A stretch of DNA of 64,000 nucleotides from NCBI GenBank assembly GCA_947504725.1, contig CANNHN010000001.1:434001-498000 (forward strand), given 5' to 3'. Under the pieces are notes generated by a model, which saw only the letters and a list, made by a program, of their open reading frames with translations, did not search any database and had not been told where the DNA came from. Positions 18,703 through 27,417 of the stretch are shown in pieces. How positions within the stretch are numbered: the stretch's first letter is position 1; the number at the start of each line of letters is the position of its first letter. Position numbers and translations under genes: made by a program. Origin of the DNA: Bacteroidota bacterium (GTDB taxonomy: Bacteria; Bacteroidota; Bacteroidia; 2-12-FULL-35-15).

Positions 18703-19605
18703 ATGAAAAACATCGCAGTAATTGGATCAGGAACAATGGGCAACGGAATTGCTCATACATTTGCACAATATGGCTACAATGTAGCATTGATTGATATTTC
18801 ACAACCTGCTTTGGATAAAGCAATGGCAACTATCGCTAAAAATTTAGATAGAATTGTTGCTAAAGGAACCATCACAGAAGCTGACAAAGCAAATACTTTA
18901 AAAAACATCACCACCTTCACTGTTATGGCGGATGGCGTTAAGTCTGCAGATTTAGTAGTGGAAGCGGCTACCGAAAATGTAGAAATCAAATTAAATATCT
19001 TCAGAGAATTAGATAAAGTTTGTCCGCCAAATACGATTTTAGCTAGTAACACGTCTTCCATTTCCATTACAAAGATTGGTGCCGTTACAAAACGCGCTGA
19101 CAAAGTTATTGGAATGCATTTTATGAATCCTGTTCCTGTTATGAAGTTGGTTGAGGTGATTAGAGGCTACTCTACTTCTGATGCAGTTACTTCTTTGATA
19201 ATGGAAACATCTAAGAAATTAAATAAAGTTCCAACCGAAGTAAATGATTATCCTGGCTTTGTTGCCAACAAAATATTAATGCCAATGATCAATGAAGCGA
19301 TTATCACACTTCATGAAGGAACAGCAGGTGTTGAAGAAATTGATACCGTTATGAAATTAGGAATGGCACATCCAATGGGTCCGTTACAGCTAGCTGATTT
19401 TATTGGATTAGATGTTTGTCTTTCTATTTTAAAAGTATTGCAAGATGGTTACGGTAATCCGAAATATGCTCCTTGTCCGTTATTAGTAAATATGGTAACA
19501 GCAGGACATTTAGGAGTCAAATCCGGACAAGGTTTTTATTCTTGGGGACATGGCACAAAAGATTTAATTGTTGCCGATGGATTTAAGAAAAAGGAAATGG
19601 CGTAA
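18703..19605 (+). CDS. 3-hydroxybutyryl-CoA / 3-hydroxyacyl-CoA dehydrogenase
   Basis: A 300-residue single-function enzyme. The NAD-binding GSGTMG is at residues 8-13, SNTSSISI at about 117-124, and the catalytic His at 139 (GMHFMNPVPVMKLVE), with the C-terminal dimerisation domain (VNDYPGFVANKILMPMINEA). It oxidises 3-hydroxyacyl-CoA with NAD or runs in reverse. The frame is open 54 bases upstream through a repeat, but the ATG at 18703 begins directly with the Rossmann fold and is chosen. A hairpin with a T run follows. Possibly in fatty-acid oxidation or butyrate-type metabolism. Confidence 0.94.
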   Translation: MKNIAVIGSGTMGNGIAHTFAQYGYNVALIDISQPALDKAMATIAKNLDRIVAKGTITEADKANTLKNITTFTVMADGVKSADLVVEAATENVEIKLNIFRELDKVCPPNTILASNTSSISITKIGAVTKRADKVIGMHFMNPVPVMKLVEVIRGYSTSDAVTSLIMETSKKLNKVPTEVNDYPGFVANKILMPMINEAIITLHEGTAGVEEIDTVMKLGMAHPMGPLQLADFIGLDVCLSILKVLQDGYGNPKYAPCPLLVNMVTAGHLGVKSGQGFYSWGHGTKDLIVADGFKKKEMA

Positions 19606-19638
19606 CGGTTGTTGATTATTAGTTGATAGTTATTAGTA

Positions 19639-19670
19639 TAAAAGAGTTTCGGTTTCGGAGCTCTTTTTTA
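19639..19670 (+). terminator. probable intrinsic terminator
   Basis: AAAGAG and CTCTTT pair around TTTCGGTTTCGGAG (with an inner TTC/GGA pairing) and are followed by a T run, 35 bases after the dehydrogenase stop. Confidence 0.6.
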
Positions 19671-19724
19671 TTTCACAAAAAAAACTAAAATAAAAATTAG
19701 AGGTTATTAAGTAAATAGATTTAT

Positions 19725-19745
19725 CCGCTTCGGTCGAAATGACAA
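19725..19745. repeat. CCGCT-CGAAATGACA dispersed repeat, copy 1 (degenerate)
   Basis: CCGCTTCGGTCGAAATGACAA resembles the better copy at 47427-47451 (ACTCCGCTCGAAATGACA). It lies just after the stop of the convergent DUF4294 gene. Only one arm is recognisable. Confidence 0.5.
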
Positions 19746-19753
19746 CTAATGGG

Positions 19754-20371
19754 TTAAAACTGCCCGTCCTCAATCATCCTGATCGCCATTTCAATATTCT
19801 TTTCATCACCATCAGCATCGTAATCGGCTTTTAGACTAGAGTTGAATACAAGTGCAACACCTTGCCACATAGCTGCAGAAAAGGAACCTCTCAAACATTT
19901 TACAACATCGTAAGTTGTTTTTCCAGTTTCTCTATCAATTAGTTTTATTAAAAGTCGCCCTTGTGTTACAGATAAATTTTTTAATTCATCACCAAACTCA
20001 GCTTTCAATTGTTTTTCAGCCTCCTTTGTAAACGCTTTTTTTCCTCTTTCAGAAGGAATCGTTGCTAATACTCTATCGTATTCTTTCAGCTTAAGAGAAG
20101 CTAAAATGGCATAAGGATAAACTTTTTTGACATTATATTTTAATCTATCCCAAGCCGCTTTTTGTTTGTAGTTTTTAAACGTTCTATCGGCTGTACAAGT
20201 CACAACAGCTAGTTTTCCATAAGGGATAGTATCACCTTGATAATATACCGTTTCAACCCATATTCCTTTCATTTCTGGAACCGCAGGTTTTGGATTAGAG
20301 GGAACTTGAGCCATTCCTGAAAAGGAAATGACTAATGAAGATAAGAATGCTATAACGATTCTTGGTGCCAT
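19754..20371 (-). CDS. DUF4294 domain protein
   Basis: A 205-residue protein with a signal peptide (residues 1-22, ending in GMAQ). The mature part matches the DUF4294 pattern of Bacteroidota: WDRLKYNVKKVYPYA near residue 75, then a helical region and the motif VTQGRLLIKLIDRETGKTTYD, then LRGSFSAAMWQG. Widespread in the phylum and usually single-copy; the function is not known. It is probably periplasmic. It shares the minus strand with accC but the 170-base gap holds repeats, so a common transcript is uncertain. Confidence 0.85.
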   Translation of the reverse strand: MAPRIVIAFLSSLVISFSGMAQVPSNPKPAVPEMKGIWVETVYYQGDTIPYGKLAVVTCTADRTFKNYKQKAAWDRLKYNVKKVYPYAILASLKLKEYDRVLATIPSERGKKAFTKEAEKQLKAEFGDELKNLSVTQGRLLIKLIDRETGKTTYDVVKCLRGSFSAAMWQGVALVFNSSLKADYDADGDEKNIEMAIRMIEDGQF

Positions 20372-20443
20372 TGGGCTGGTATTTACTCTTATAACGAGTT
20401 AGTTAGGTAAAAGTTGCTTGTAAAATGTAAATATTTGTTAACT

Positions 20444-20540
20444 CCTCCCCCTGCCCCCTCGGAGAGGGGGATAGTCTCCGTTAAAATGTCTTTCTTTGCG
20501 ACCTCTGCGATGAGCTTGCGTCTCTGTGTTCTCTGCGGTT
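20444..20540. repeat. two dispersed intergenic repeats (GC-rich hairpin and CTCTGCGGTTAAA type)
   Basis: 20454-20470 forms a perfect 7-bp hairpin CCCCCTC-GGA-GAGGGGG within CTCCCCCTG...GGGGGATAG, a G/C-rich island in AT-rich DNA. It is followed at 20478-20540 by CCGTTAAAA ... CTTTGCGACCTCTGCG ... CTCTGTGTTCTCTGCGGTTAAA, where the TTAAA-bearing ends face each other. A similar GGG/CCC hairpin is at 54943-54960. Confidence 0.6.
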
Positions 20541-20543
20541 AAA

Positions 20544-22019
20544 CTATCTGTTAGTCTTCCATTTTGAAACGCTCTTCCCTTCTTCTGGCTTTTGAGTTGC
20601 AACCTTTGCTGTACTCATCAACTTTGCTCCAAACAATGCTGCAACAATGGCTTCGTCTTCTTTTGTTTCAGAAAGCATTTCAGGTGAATAATGATGTTTG
20701 ATAAAATGTGTATCAAAGTTCCCTGATGTAAATGCTTTGTGTTTCAATACAAATTTACAAAAACTAAGGGTTGTTTCAACACCAGTAATCTGATAATCGT
20801 CAATTGCACGAATCATACGGTTGATTGCCTCTTCCCTATCTTTTCCAAACGTTACCAATTTTGCAATCATTGGATCGTAATAAATTGGAATGTCCATTCC
20901 TTCTTCAAAACCATCGTCTACACGCACTCCTAAACCTTGTGGACGTTTATACGTTACTAATTTTCCGATATCTGGTAAAAAGTTGTTGGTTGGATCTTCA
21001 GCATACACACGCACTTCCACACTATGTCCTGTGATTTTTAAATCTTCTTGTTTGAATGATAATTTTTCTCCTCTCGCTACTTTGATTTGCTCTTTTACCA
21101 AATCCAATCCTGTAATCATTTCTGTAACGGGATGTTCTACTTGCAAACGAGTGTTCATTTCTAGGAAATAGAAGTTTTTATTTTCATCCAATAAAAACTC
21201 AACTGTTCCTGCTCCTACATAATCACATGCTTTACCAACGTTCACAGCACATTCGCCCATTGCTTTACGAATTTCGGGAGTCAACACTGAGGATGGTGCT
21301 TCTTCAATCACTTTCTGGTGGCGTCTTTGGATAGAACATTCACGTTCGAACAAATACACAATGTTTCCATGCGTATCACCTAAAATTTGAATTTCGATAT
21401 GACGAGGACCAGCAACATATTTTTCAATAAAAACAGAACCATCACCAAAAGCAGAAGTAGCTTCGCTCACAGCCAACTTCATTTGTTCTTCAAACTCTTC
21501 AACATTTTCAACAATACGCATTCCTTTTCCACCACCACCAGCACTTGCTTTCACTAACAAAGGGAAACCAGTTGCGATGGCAACTTTTTTTCCTTCTTCA
21601 ATACTTGTAATAGCTCCATCAGAACCAGGAACCATTGGGATTTTATATTTTTTTACAGCCGCTTTCGCTGATAACTTATCACCCATCATATTCATGGCTT
21701 CAGGAGAAGGCCCGATAAAAATGATTCCCGCCTTTTTAACTTTTGCTGCAAAGTCGGCATTCTCGGAAAGGAAACCATAACCAGGATGAATTCCTTCAAC
21801 GTTTAGTTGTTTACAAACTTCAATAATCTTATCACCCAACAAGTACGATTGGTTAGAAGGTGGTGGTCCGATACACACTGCTTCATCCGCATATTTCACA
21901 AAAGGCGCGTTTCTATCCGCTTCCGAATAGATGGCAACGGTTTGAATACCCATTTCACGGCAGGAACGCATTACACGCAATGCAATTTCTCCTCTATTAG
22001 CAACTAAAATTTTGTTCAT
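20544..22019 (-). CDS. accC: biotin carboxylase subunit of acetyl-/propionyl-CoA carboxylase
   Basis: A 491-residue ATP-grasp enzyme: pre-ATP-grasp domain (MNKILVANRGEIALRVMRSC), glycine-rich ATP loop KASAGGGGKGMR (about residues 160-171), the GDGSVFIEKY and EMNTRLQVEHPVTE segments with the catalytic residues, and the biotin-carboxylase C-terminal domain (AEDPTNNFLP). It carboxylates biotin on its carrier protein. Longer than E. coli AccC (about 449), with an extra C-terminal tail of charged residues as seen in Bacteroidota propionyl/acetyl-CoA carboxylases. No biotin carrier (accB) gene is beside it; accD is at 61484. Confidence 0.94.
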   Translation of the reverse strand: MNKILVANRGEIALRVMRSCREMGIQTVAIYSEADRNAPFVKYADEAVCIGPPPSNQSYLLGDKIIEVCKQLNVEGIHPGYGFLSENADFAAKVKKAGIIFIGPSPEAMNMMGDKLSAKAAVKKYKIPMVPGSDGAITSIEEGKKVAIATGFPLLVKASAGGGGKGMRIVENVEEFEEQMKLAVSEATSAFGDGSVFIEKYVAGPRHIEIQILGDTHGNIVYLFERECSIQRRHQKVIEEAPSSVLTPEIRKAMGECAVNVGKACDYVGAGTVEFLLDENKNFYFLEMNTRLQVEHPVTEMITGLDLVKEQIKVARGEKLSFKQEDLKITGHSVEVRVYAEDPTNNFLPDIGKLVTYKRPQGLGVRVDDGFEEGMDIPIYYDPMIAKLVTFGKDREEAINRMIRAIDDYQITGVETTLSFCKFVLKHKAFTSGNFDTHFIKHHYSPEMLSETKEDEAIVAALFGAKLMSTAKVATQKPEEGKSVSKWKTNR

Positions 22020-22182
22020 AAAATGTTGATTAATAAATGTATGCTTTCCCTTTCAAAAAAATATATTTGTGAAAGGCCAATGGCTTCTTTTTGAAGCTGT
22101 ACAAACCTAATAAAAAAAGTTTTTATTGCGCATGAATATTTGAACGCAATATGAACAAAATATCATCCCTAAATAAACGATT

Positions 22183-24591
22183 ATGCTTAAAAAATCTACA
22201 TTTTTTTTATTTATCACTATCGCAACTATAAGTGGTTTCGCTCAAAAGAAAGGGGCTGCTCCTTCTTCTGCTTCAAATTTCGATACAAAAGCTGCTGAAA
22301 TCGCTTTAGTAAAAGCACTTAACAAAGTTCGACTTGAGAACAAGCTCGACACCATTGAATATCATCCTATTTTGGCTCAAGCAGCAAAAATACAAAGTGA
22401 TGATATGGCAAAAAATGGCAAAGCACAACTTGAAAATAGCAAGGGGAAATACAAAACGACCTCAAAACGACTAATTGCGGTTGGCGGAACAAATAAAGCA
22501 CAAGAATTGGTATTAGGAACTAGCATTGTTAAAGGAAAGGCTTCTATGTCTGCTCAGGAACTTGCTGATGCTGCTTTTTATAAATGGCGAGTAGGAAAAC
22601 AAAACCAAGCAGTTATCAAAAATGCTGAGTTTGTATACGCTAGTCCTTCGATAACCATTGACGCATCAGGTAAAAAAGCATACATCTCAATCGTTTTTGG
22701 AAGTTTCAACTCTTTTAATACTGGAGCCGATAAGAAAAAAGAATTGGCTGTTCCTTATACTTCAAAAACGAAGAAATTAAAAGTTCCAGAAGACAGAAGT
22801 TGCAATGCTTGCAAAAAATTTAAAGATTGGGATGGGTTAGCTGCAGGATTATATGTTGAGAATAACAAAATCTACATCAAGTATGCGAACCTAAAAGCCT
22901 TGTCTAAATTCATTCGTAAATCAGGTGATGGACTTGCTGTGGATATTGTTCAGCGAGCTCAATACGATAATCCAGAATACAACATTGTCGATAACAATTT
23001 AATTTCGAAAGGTGTGCTTTTGAAAACGGTTACGATGAGCAAACTTTACAGCAAAAACAGAGTTAAATCAGTAAAAAAAGGAAATAGAGTTATTAAAGCA
23101 ACGAAATTGGATGTGATGCTAGGTGAACTTCCAAAAAAAATAACGGGTCCGTACGAAATGAATTTAATGATTGTACAAGATGGGAAATTGTGCAAAGTTA
23201 TTATGCCATCTAAAATTGAACAAGGAGATCAAGAATCAAATTCACCTTTGAGTATGTTGTTGATGCCGGATAGTGCTGCTTATTTCAAACCACCATTCGA
23301 ACCAAAATCAGAATCTACACTTTTAACGTTTACTGTTCCTTTTGAAAAAAACAAATCGGATTACAAAGAAACCGATATGGAACCGTTTTTAACTGCTTTG
23401 CAAGAGCCTGACTTCTTGATTGAGGGTTTGTATATCACAGCTTACTCTTCTATTGAAGGCGATGCTAAATCAAATGAGAAATTACAAAAGAAACGTGCAG
23501 AAAGTATTGTGAAAGCATTGTCGAAAATGCAAAAAGCAGGAGTTGTTACAAATGTAAAAACAACAGATTCTTGGAACCTTTTCCAAATGGAAGCTGAAGA
23601 TGGGAAATACGATTACTTGGCTAAAATGACAAAGGAAAAAGCTATTTCGGAAATTAATGGAAAGGGCTTATCAGCTGAATTGGAGCCAATTTTAAGCAAA
23701 GAACGTTTCGCACAAATTATAATGGATGTAACTTACGATATCACAGGGAATAAAGAAGAAAAATTTTCCGTTAGTAAGTTTAATCAGGCGATGAAAAAAA
23801 ATGATTTGAAGCAATGCTTGAAAATTCAATATTACATTGGAAAACAAATGCGTAATCAAAAATATTCTGCTGAAGCTCCAACAAAAATGAACATTCCGTT
23901 TGAAGCAAAAAACTCAGGATTACTAAACAATAATGTAGTATTGCGTTACATGTACAACAACAATGTGGCGACAGATGAAGATTACGAGGAAATGAAAAAA
24001 CTTGCAACATTAGATCCTGCAAACAACTATATTGTCTTTAATAACATCTTTTGTTCTGTCATGCTTGATAGCACAATTGGAGACACCAAAAAACAAAACG
24101 AGATGCAAAAACGCATTGATGCAATGTATAAAACGGATGTTCCAAAAAAATATGTGGATGCTTTAAATATTGAATGGCAATTCAGAATCATTGAAGCAAT
24201 GGATTCGGCTGAAAACAGTGAGTTAGTAACACAAGCTTGTATCGAAAAAATTAAACAGTTTTATAACATCAAAGAATCATCTTGGCAAAACAATTTAAAA
24301 TTGGCCTATGTATTTGCTCGTTTCAAAGATTATAAGTTTGCAGCTAGTTTATTATCGCCATTTATTGCAACCGAATCAGTTAATGAAAATGTGTTGTTTG
24401 CTTACGCTTCTATCTGTGCTAAGATGCCTGAGTTATATCAATCAAGAACATTCGTATTAGCATTGCAAAAAGCAGAAGAAAAAAACCATGATAGATATTG
24501 TAAATTATTTGGCGCTCCAAATATGACATTCCAGGTATTTGACAATCCAATGGTAAAATCCGATTATAAAAAAGCCGCATGCAGCAAGTAG
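22183..24591 (+). CDS. secreted CAP-domain protein with OmpA-like region
   Basis: An 802-residue exported protein (signal peptide MLKKSTFFLFITIATISGFAQ). A CAP/SCP-PR1 domain covers about residues 35-180 (EIALVKALNKVRLENKLDTIEYHP), then a beta-rich section with CNACKKFKDWDG near 206-217, then an OmpA-like segment near 380-450 (LTFTVPFEKNKSDY ... KLQKKRAESIVKAL), and a helical C-terminal half that may carry TPR-like repeats. The three-part layout suggests a cell-wall or envelope protein, but I do not recognise a defined role. Its last 13 bases overlap the next gene. Confidence 0.8.
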   Translation: MLKKSTFFLFITIATISGFAQKKGAAPSSASNFDTKAAEIALVKALNKVRLENKLDTIEYHPILAQAAKIQSDDMAKNGKAQLENSKGKYKTTSKRLIAVGGTNKAQELVLGTSIVKGKASMSAQELADAAFYKWRVGKQNQAVIKNAEFVYASPSITIDASGKKAYISIVFGSFNSFNTGADKKKELAVPYTSKTKKLKVPEDRSCNACKKFKDWDGLAAGLYVENNKIYIKYANLKALSKFIRKSGDGLAVDIVQRAQYDNPEYNIVDNNLISKGVLLKTVTMSKLYSKNRVKSVKKGNRVIKATKLDVMLGELPKKITGPYEMNLMIVQDGKLCKVIMPSKIEQGDQESNSPLSMLLMPDSAAYFKPPFEPKSESTLLTFTVPFEKNKSDYKETDMEPFLTALQEPDFLIEGLYITAYSSIEGDAKSNEKLQKKRAESIVKALSKMQKAGVVTNVKTTDSWNLFQMEAEDGKYDYLAKMTKEKAISEINGKGLSAELEPILSKERFAQIIMDVTYDITGNKEEKFSVSKFNQAMKKNDLKQCLKIQYYIGKQMRNQKYSAEAPTKMNIPFEAKNSGLLNNNVVLRYMYNNNVATDEDYEEMKKLATLDPANNYIVFNNIFCSVMLDSTIGDTKKQNEMQKRIDAMYKTDVPKKYVDALNIEWQFRIIEAMDSAENSELVTQACIEKIKQFYNIKESSWQNNLKLAYVFARFKDYKFAASLLSPFIATESVNENVLFAYASICAKMPELYQSRTFVLALQKAEEKNHDRYCKLFGAPNMTFQVFDNPMVKSDYKKAACSK

Positions 24592-24818
24592 AGAATCAAC
24601 CAGATTCTCAATTGTTGTTACAATTAGTAACAATGAAAATGCCTTTTGGTAGGTACAAGAATACTACGCTGTGTGATTTGCCCGTTTCCTATTTAGAATG
24701 GTTTCAAAGGAAAGGTTTTCCAGATGGGAAATTGGGTATTCTATTACAAACGATATATGAAATAAAGTTAAATGGTTTGGAAGGTTTATTGAAACCGTTA
24801 AAGAAACTTAGTCGATAA
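24579..24818 (+). CDS. DUF3820 family small protein
   Basis: A 79-residue protein with the DUF3820 signature MPFGRYKNTTLCDLPVSYLEWFQRKGFP at residues 20-46, here MPFGRYKN and LPVSYLEW, and a GKLG turn. The family is a putative quorum-sensing-regulated virulence factor type of unknown function, with a single-domain fold. The start ATG lies 13 bases inside the preceding gene in another frame, so the two are probably translated from one mRNA. It has no signal peptide. Confidence 0.85.
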   Translation: MQQVENQPDSQLLLQLVTMKMPFGRYKNTTLCDLPVSYLEWFQRKGFPDGKLGILLQTIYEIKLNGLEGLLKPLKKLSR

Positions 24819-24822
24819 CGTT

Positions 24823-24904
24823 ATACCGTGCACGACACGGTATCTGCCAATTAATTAGCTGTAATCGAACATTAAAGAGATCCTGTATCGTAGCACGGGA
24901 TGAC
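24823..24904. repeat. ORF-less derivative of the GIY-YIG palindromic element
   Basis: Two hairpin arms remain with no gene between them. The left arm 24823-24853 (ATACCGTG-CACGA-CACGGTAT then CTGCCAATTA) matches the reverse complement of the right end of the element at 39541-39943, including the CTGCCAATTA tail. The right arm 24878-24904 matches the 27-bp repeat there with 3 changes. In the left arm both halves of the stem differ from the parent in a paired way (C to A, G to T). Confidence 0.8.
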
Positions 24905-24945
24905 GATTCTAATATTGTTTGTCAAAAAAATAGTAAATTTACACT

Positions 24946-25857
24946 ATGAATAAATTCACAAAAATATTCTTACTCCTACTTTCTTTTAATTCATCTGTAT
25001 TATTCGCACAAGAAACAACAGAAGGTGAACCAACTGTTGAAAATGGAAAACAAAGATCTTTCAAGTTAGGAATTTATGTAGGCTCATACTTTGCTAATAA
25101 ATATACTGCTGGAGCATATGATGGTTACGGATTTGACCTTGATGGCAAAAGAATTACCACTTTTGAAAAGAGCATGATGTATGAGAAGATTGTAAACCAA
25201 TATGGAGGAGGATATGGTCAACTCGACCAGATTGCAGTTGCATTAGGAGTTGCCACAACAGCTGATTGGTCGTTCACGAAAGACGACATGCCTACAAACA
25301 TGAGATACACACCAGCATTTTTATTTGGATTACAATGTCGCTATTCAGTTGATAAAAAAAATGCAATTTCCCTAAATTTAAATGCAGCAAAATTAAGATT
25401 ATCCGGTAATTTCACAATGACCACTCGCCCACCAACAGGTTCAACACAAATAAATAATAGTATTCAAACATTCGGAATAAGAGGAGGCGAACAACGATTA
25501 ATGATACAAATTGGCTATAATCGAATTTTGGGAAACAATGAAAAAGGAAATTTATTTGTTGAGGGTGGAATTAATATGACTTACTCGCAATTTGATAAAA
25601 ATGAAATATTAATCAATAATTTATTAATCGACTTAACTGAATTTTATGATTACCAAGGTGTGCAAGCTGGCTATGCAAGAAACCCGAGAGGAATGGGATT
25701 TGGAGCCTATGCAGGTCTAGGAGTCAACATTACGATGAGTGAAAAATTTACAATACAATTAATTTACAGCCCTTCTTATGAAGGAATAAAAATAGGAGAC
25801 AATCCAAAATTGAAATGGCAACATTCAATAGGTCTTCGTGCTTATTATAATTTTTAA
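24946..25857 (+). CDS. outer-membrane beta-barrel protein
   Basis: A 303-residue protein with a signal peptide (MNKFTKIFLLLLSFNSSVLFAQ) and an alternating-strand pattern, ending with the aromatic residue of SIGLRAYYNF, as expected for an outer-membrane barrel. Internal strands such as GFGAYAGLGVNITMSEKFTIQLIYS support this. No specific family is recognised. Its stop codon overlaps that of the convergent gene in the palindrome TTAA. Confidence 0.75.
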   Translation: MNKFTKIFLLLLSFNSSVLFAQETTEGEPTVENGKQRSFKLGIYVGSYFANKYTAGAYDGYGFDLDGKRITTFEKSMMYEKIVNQYGGGYGQLDQIAVALGVATTADWSFTKDDMPTNMRYTPAFLFGLQCRYSVDKKNAISLNLNAAKLRLSGNFTMTTRPPTGSTQINNSIQTFGIRGGEQRLMIQIGYNRILGNNEKGNLFVEGGINMTYSQFDKNEILINNLLIDLTEFYDYQGVQAGYARNPRGMGFGAYAGLGVNITMSEKFTIQLIYSPSYEGIKIGDNPKLKWQHSIGLRAYYNF

Positions 25858-26606
25858 AGTTTCGCTAAATATTTTTTAGACTTCACTTTAAAAAACTCAT
25901 CTTCAATCAAAAAATCCTTTCTGGAAGGAAATTTAACAGCTAATTCAAAATATATTTTCGCCAATTTCTTCTTATTATTTTCGAACAAAGCTTCGGCATA
26001 ATAAAAATTAGCACCGACATCTGTAGGGAAATATTTTAGAACTTTTTTCATAACAGTTTCTGCTCTATCCTTATTAGGCCAAGTCATTATTATAGGAATA
26101 TATGGTGTTTTGTAATTTAATCCTGCATCAAATTTCCATCCTCCACCATTATTATACATCGAATCTGTTTCAATCAGCATTTTAGTATGATATAATAATT
26201 GAGGCATTACCTTATCGTCAACACTCTTCATTATTCCATTTATTTCTGCAGATAAAGCAATTGCGGAAGTAAGTTCAAATCGAATTTTTCCATCTTTTGG
26301 GAATTTTTTTACCAAATCATTCCCAAGTACAATTGTTTTAGAATATGCCTTTAACTTATCAGAATCACTTATAAATACAAAGCGACCTTTAAAATTATAG
26401 CATTGTAAACAATACCCACCAGATACTTGTAGTTGTTTGTTTTGTTTAACGTATGATTCAAAAACAACAATCGCTTTATCTACGTTAATTGCATTTGCTT
26501 GCAAACCTTTCGCATTTTCTGAACGGGCAATAAAATAATTAACACCCGTCTGTAAATCGTCAGGAATAAACAAAAAAGAATAAAATATGATAACTAATTT
26601 ATACAT
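25854..26606 (-). CDS. TPR-like exported protein, tandem paralogue B
   Basis: A 250-residue protein with a short signal-like N-terminus (MYKLVIIFYSFLFIPDD) and a helical body with TPR-like spacing (IKIFE/IVVFESY, GANFYYAEALFENNKKKLAKIYFELAVKFPSRKDF). It is clearly homologous to the neighbour at 26617-27375 (shared INVDKAI, YKTPYIPxxxTWP, YYAEAL, AKIYF, SRK), so the pair is a tandem duplication. A small CXXC (CLQC) occurs in this copy near residue 70 and not in the other. Function unknown; probably periplasmic. Confidence 0.7.
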   Translation of the reverse strand: MYKLVIIFYSFLFIPDDLQTGVNYFIARSENAKGLQANAINVDKAIVVFESYVKQNKQLQVSGGYCLQCYNFKGRFVFISDSDKLKAYSKTIVLGNDLVKKFPKDGKIRFELTSAIALSAEINGIMKSVDDKVMPQLLYHTKMLIETDSMYNNGGGWKFDAGLNYKTPYIPIIMTWPNKDRAETVMKKVLKYFPTDVGANFYYAEALFENNKKKLAKIYFELAVKFPSRKDFLIEDEFFKVKSKKYLAKL

Positions 26607-26616
26607 CCATGTATTT

Positions 26617-27375
26617 TTAATGCCAGCTCGCTAAATGTTTTTTTGCTTTTTCTTTTTGATTTTCATCTTCAAGATAAAATTCTTTACGTGAAGTAAACTT
26701 AGCTACCAACTGAAAATAAATTTTAGCATTCACCTTATCACCACTTTCTAATAATGCTTCAGCATAATAATAATTGTTCGAAATATCAGCTGGGTAGTAC
26801 CTTAAAGCTTTTTGAAGTAAATCATTGGCTGTATTATTACTTGGCCAAGTTAAAACTAACGGGATGTAAGGTGTTTTGTAGTGTAAGATAGACAACACCT
26901 TCCAACCAGCGCAACAACGGTACATCGAATCTGTTTGAATTAGCATATGGGAATGAAACAACATTTGGCTCACAACACCACTTTCTGCACTCTTAAGTGC
27001 TCCGTTCATTTCTGCCAACAAACCAATTGATGTAATTAACTCAAAGCGAATATATGCACTTTGAGGAAATTCTTTTATCAATGCATTTCCTATGTCGACT
27101 GCTTTTTTATATACATTTTTCCTATCTACTTCTTTAGTAAATACAAATTGCCCTTTAAAATTAAGTGAAGCAAGGTAATAATAACCCGCTTTTTCTTTAT
27201 TCTGTTGATCAGATAATTCGCCTTCAAAAATCTTAATGGCTTTATCAATATTAAATGTATTTGCCTGCAAACCTATTGCGTTTTCAGCACGCGCATTGAA
27301 GTACTCGATTCCAGATTGAAGATTATTATCTGGAGTTAAATAGAAGGAAAATAGTATTACAAAAAAATTGATCAT
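26617..27375 (-). CDS. TPR-like exported protein, tandem paralogue A
   Basis: A 252-residue protein that is the upstream partner of 25854-26606 in the same direction, 10 bases apart, so both are cotranscribed. It has the same layout: an N-terminal signal-like helix (MINFFVILFSFYLTPD), the ARAENAIGLQANTFNIDKAIKIFE helix, then the Tyr/Lys-rich block HYKTPYIPLVLTWPSN, and the tail YYYAEALLESGDKVNAKIYFQL. A pair of cysteines (CC) is near residue 155. Not a family I can name. Confidence 0.7.
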   Translation of the reverse strand: MINFFVILFSFYLTPDNNLQSGIEYFNARAENAIGLQANTFNIDKAIKIFEGELSDQQNKEKAGYYYLASLNFKGQFVFTKEVDRKNVYKKAVDIGNALIKEFPQSAYIRFELITSIGLLAEMNGALKSAESGVVSQMLFHSHMLIQTDSMYRCCAGWKVLSILHYKTPYIPLVLTWPSNNTANDLLQKALRYYPADISNNYYYAEALLESGDKVNAKIYFQLVAKFTSRKEFYLEDENQKEKAKKHLASWH

Positions 27376-27417
27376 AAAAAAACATTGGACATTGAACGTA
27401 CTAACATTGAACTAAAT

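Noticed and set aside
24823-24904. Rho-independent terminator of the DUF3820 gene
   Set aside because: Two separate hairpins without T runs, and similarity to the GIY-YIG element explains them better.
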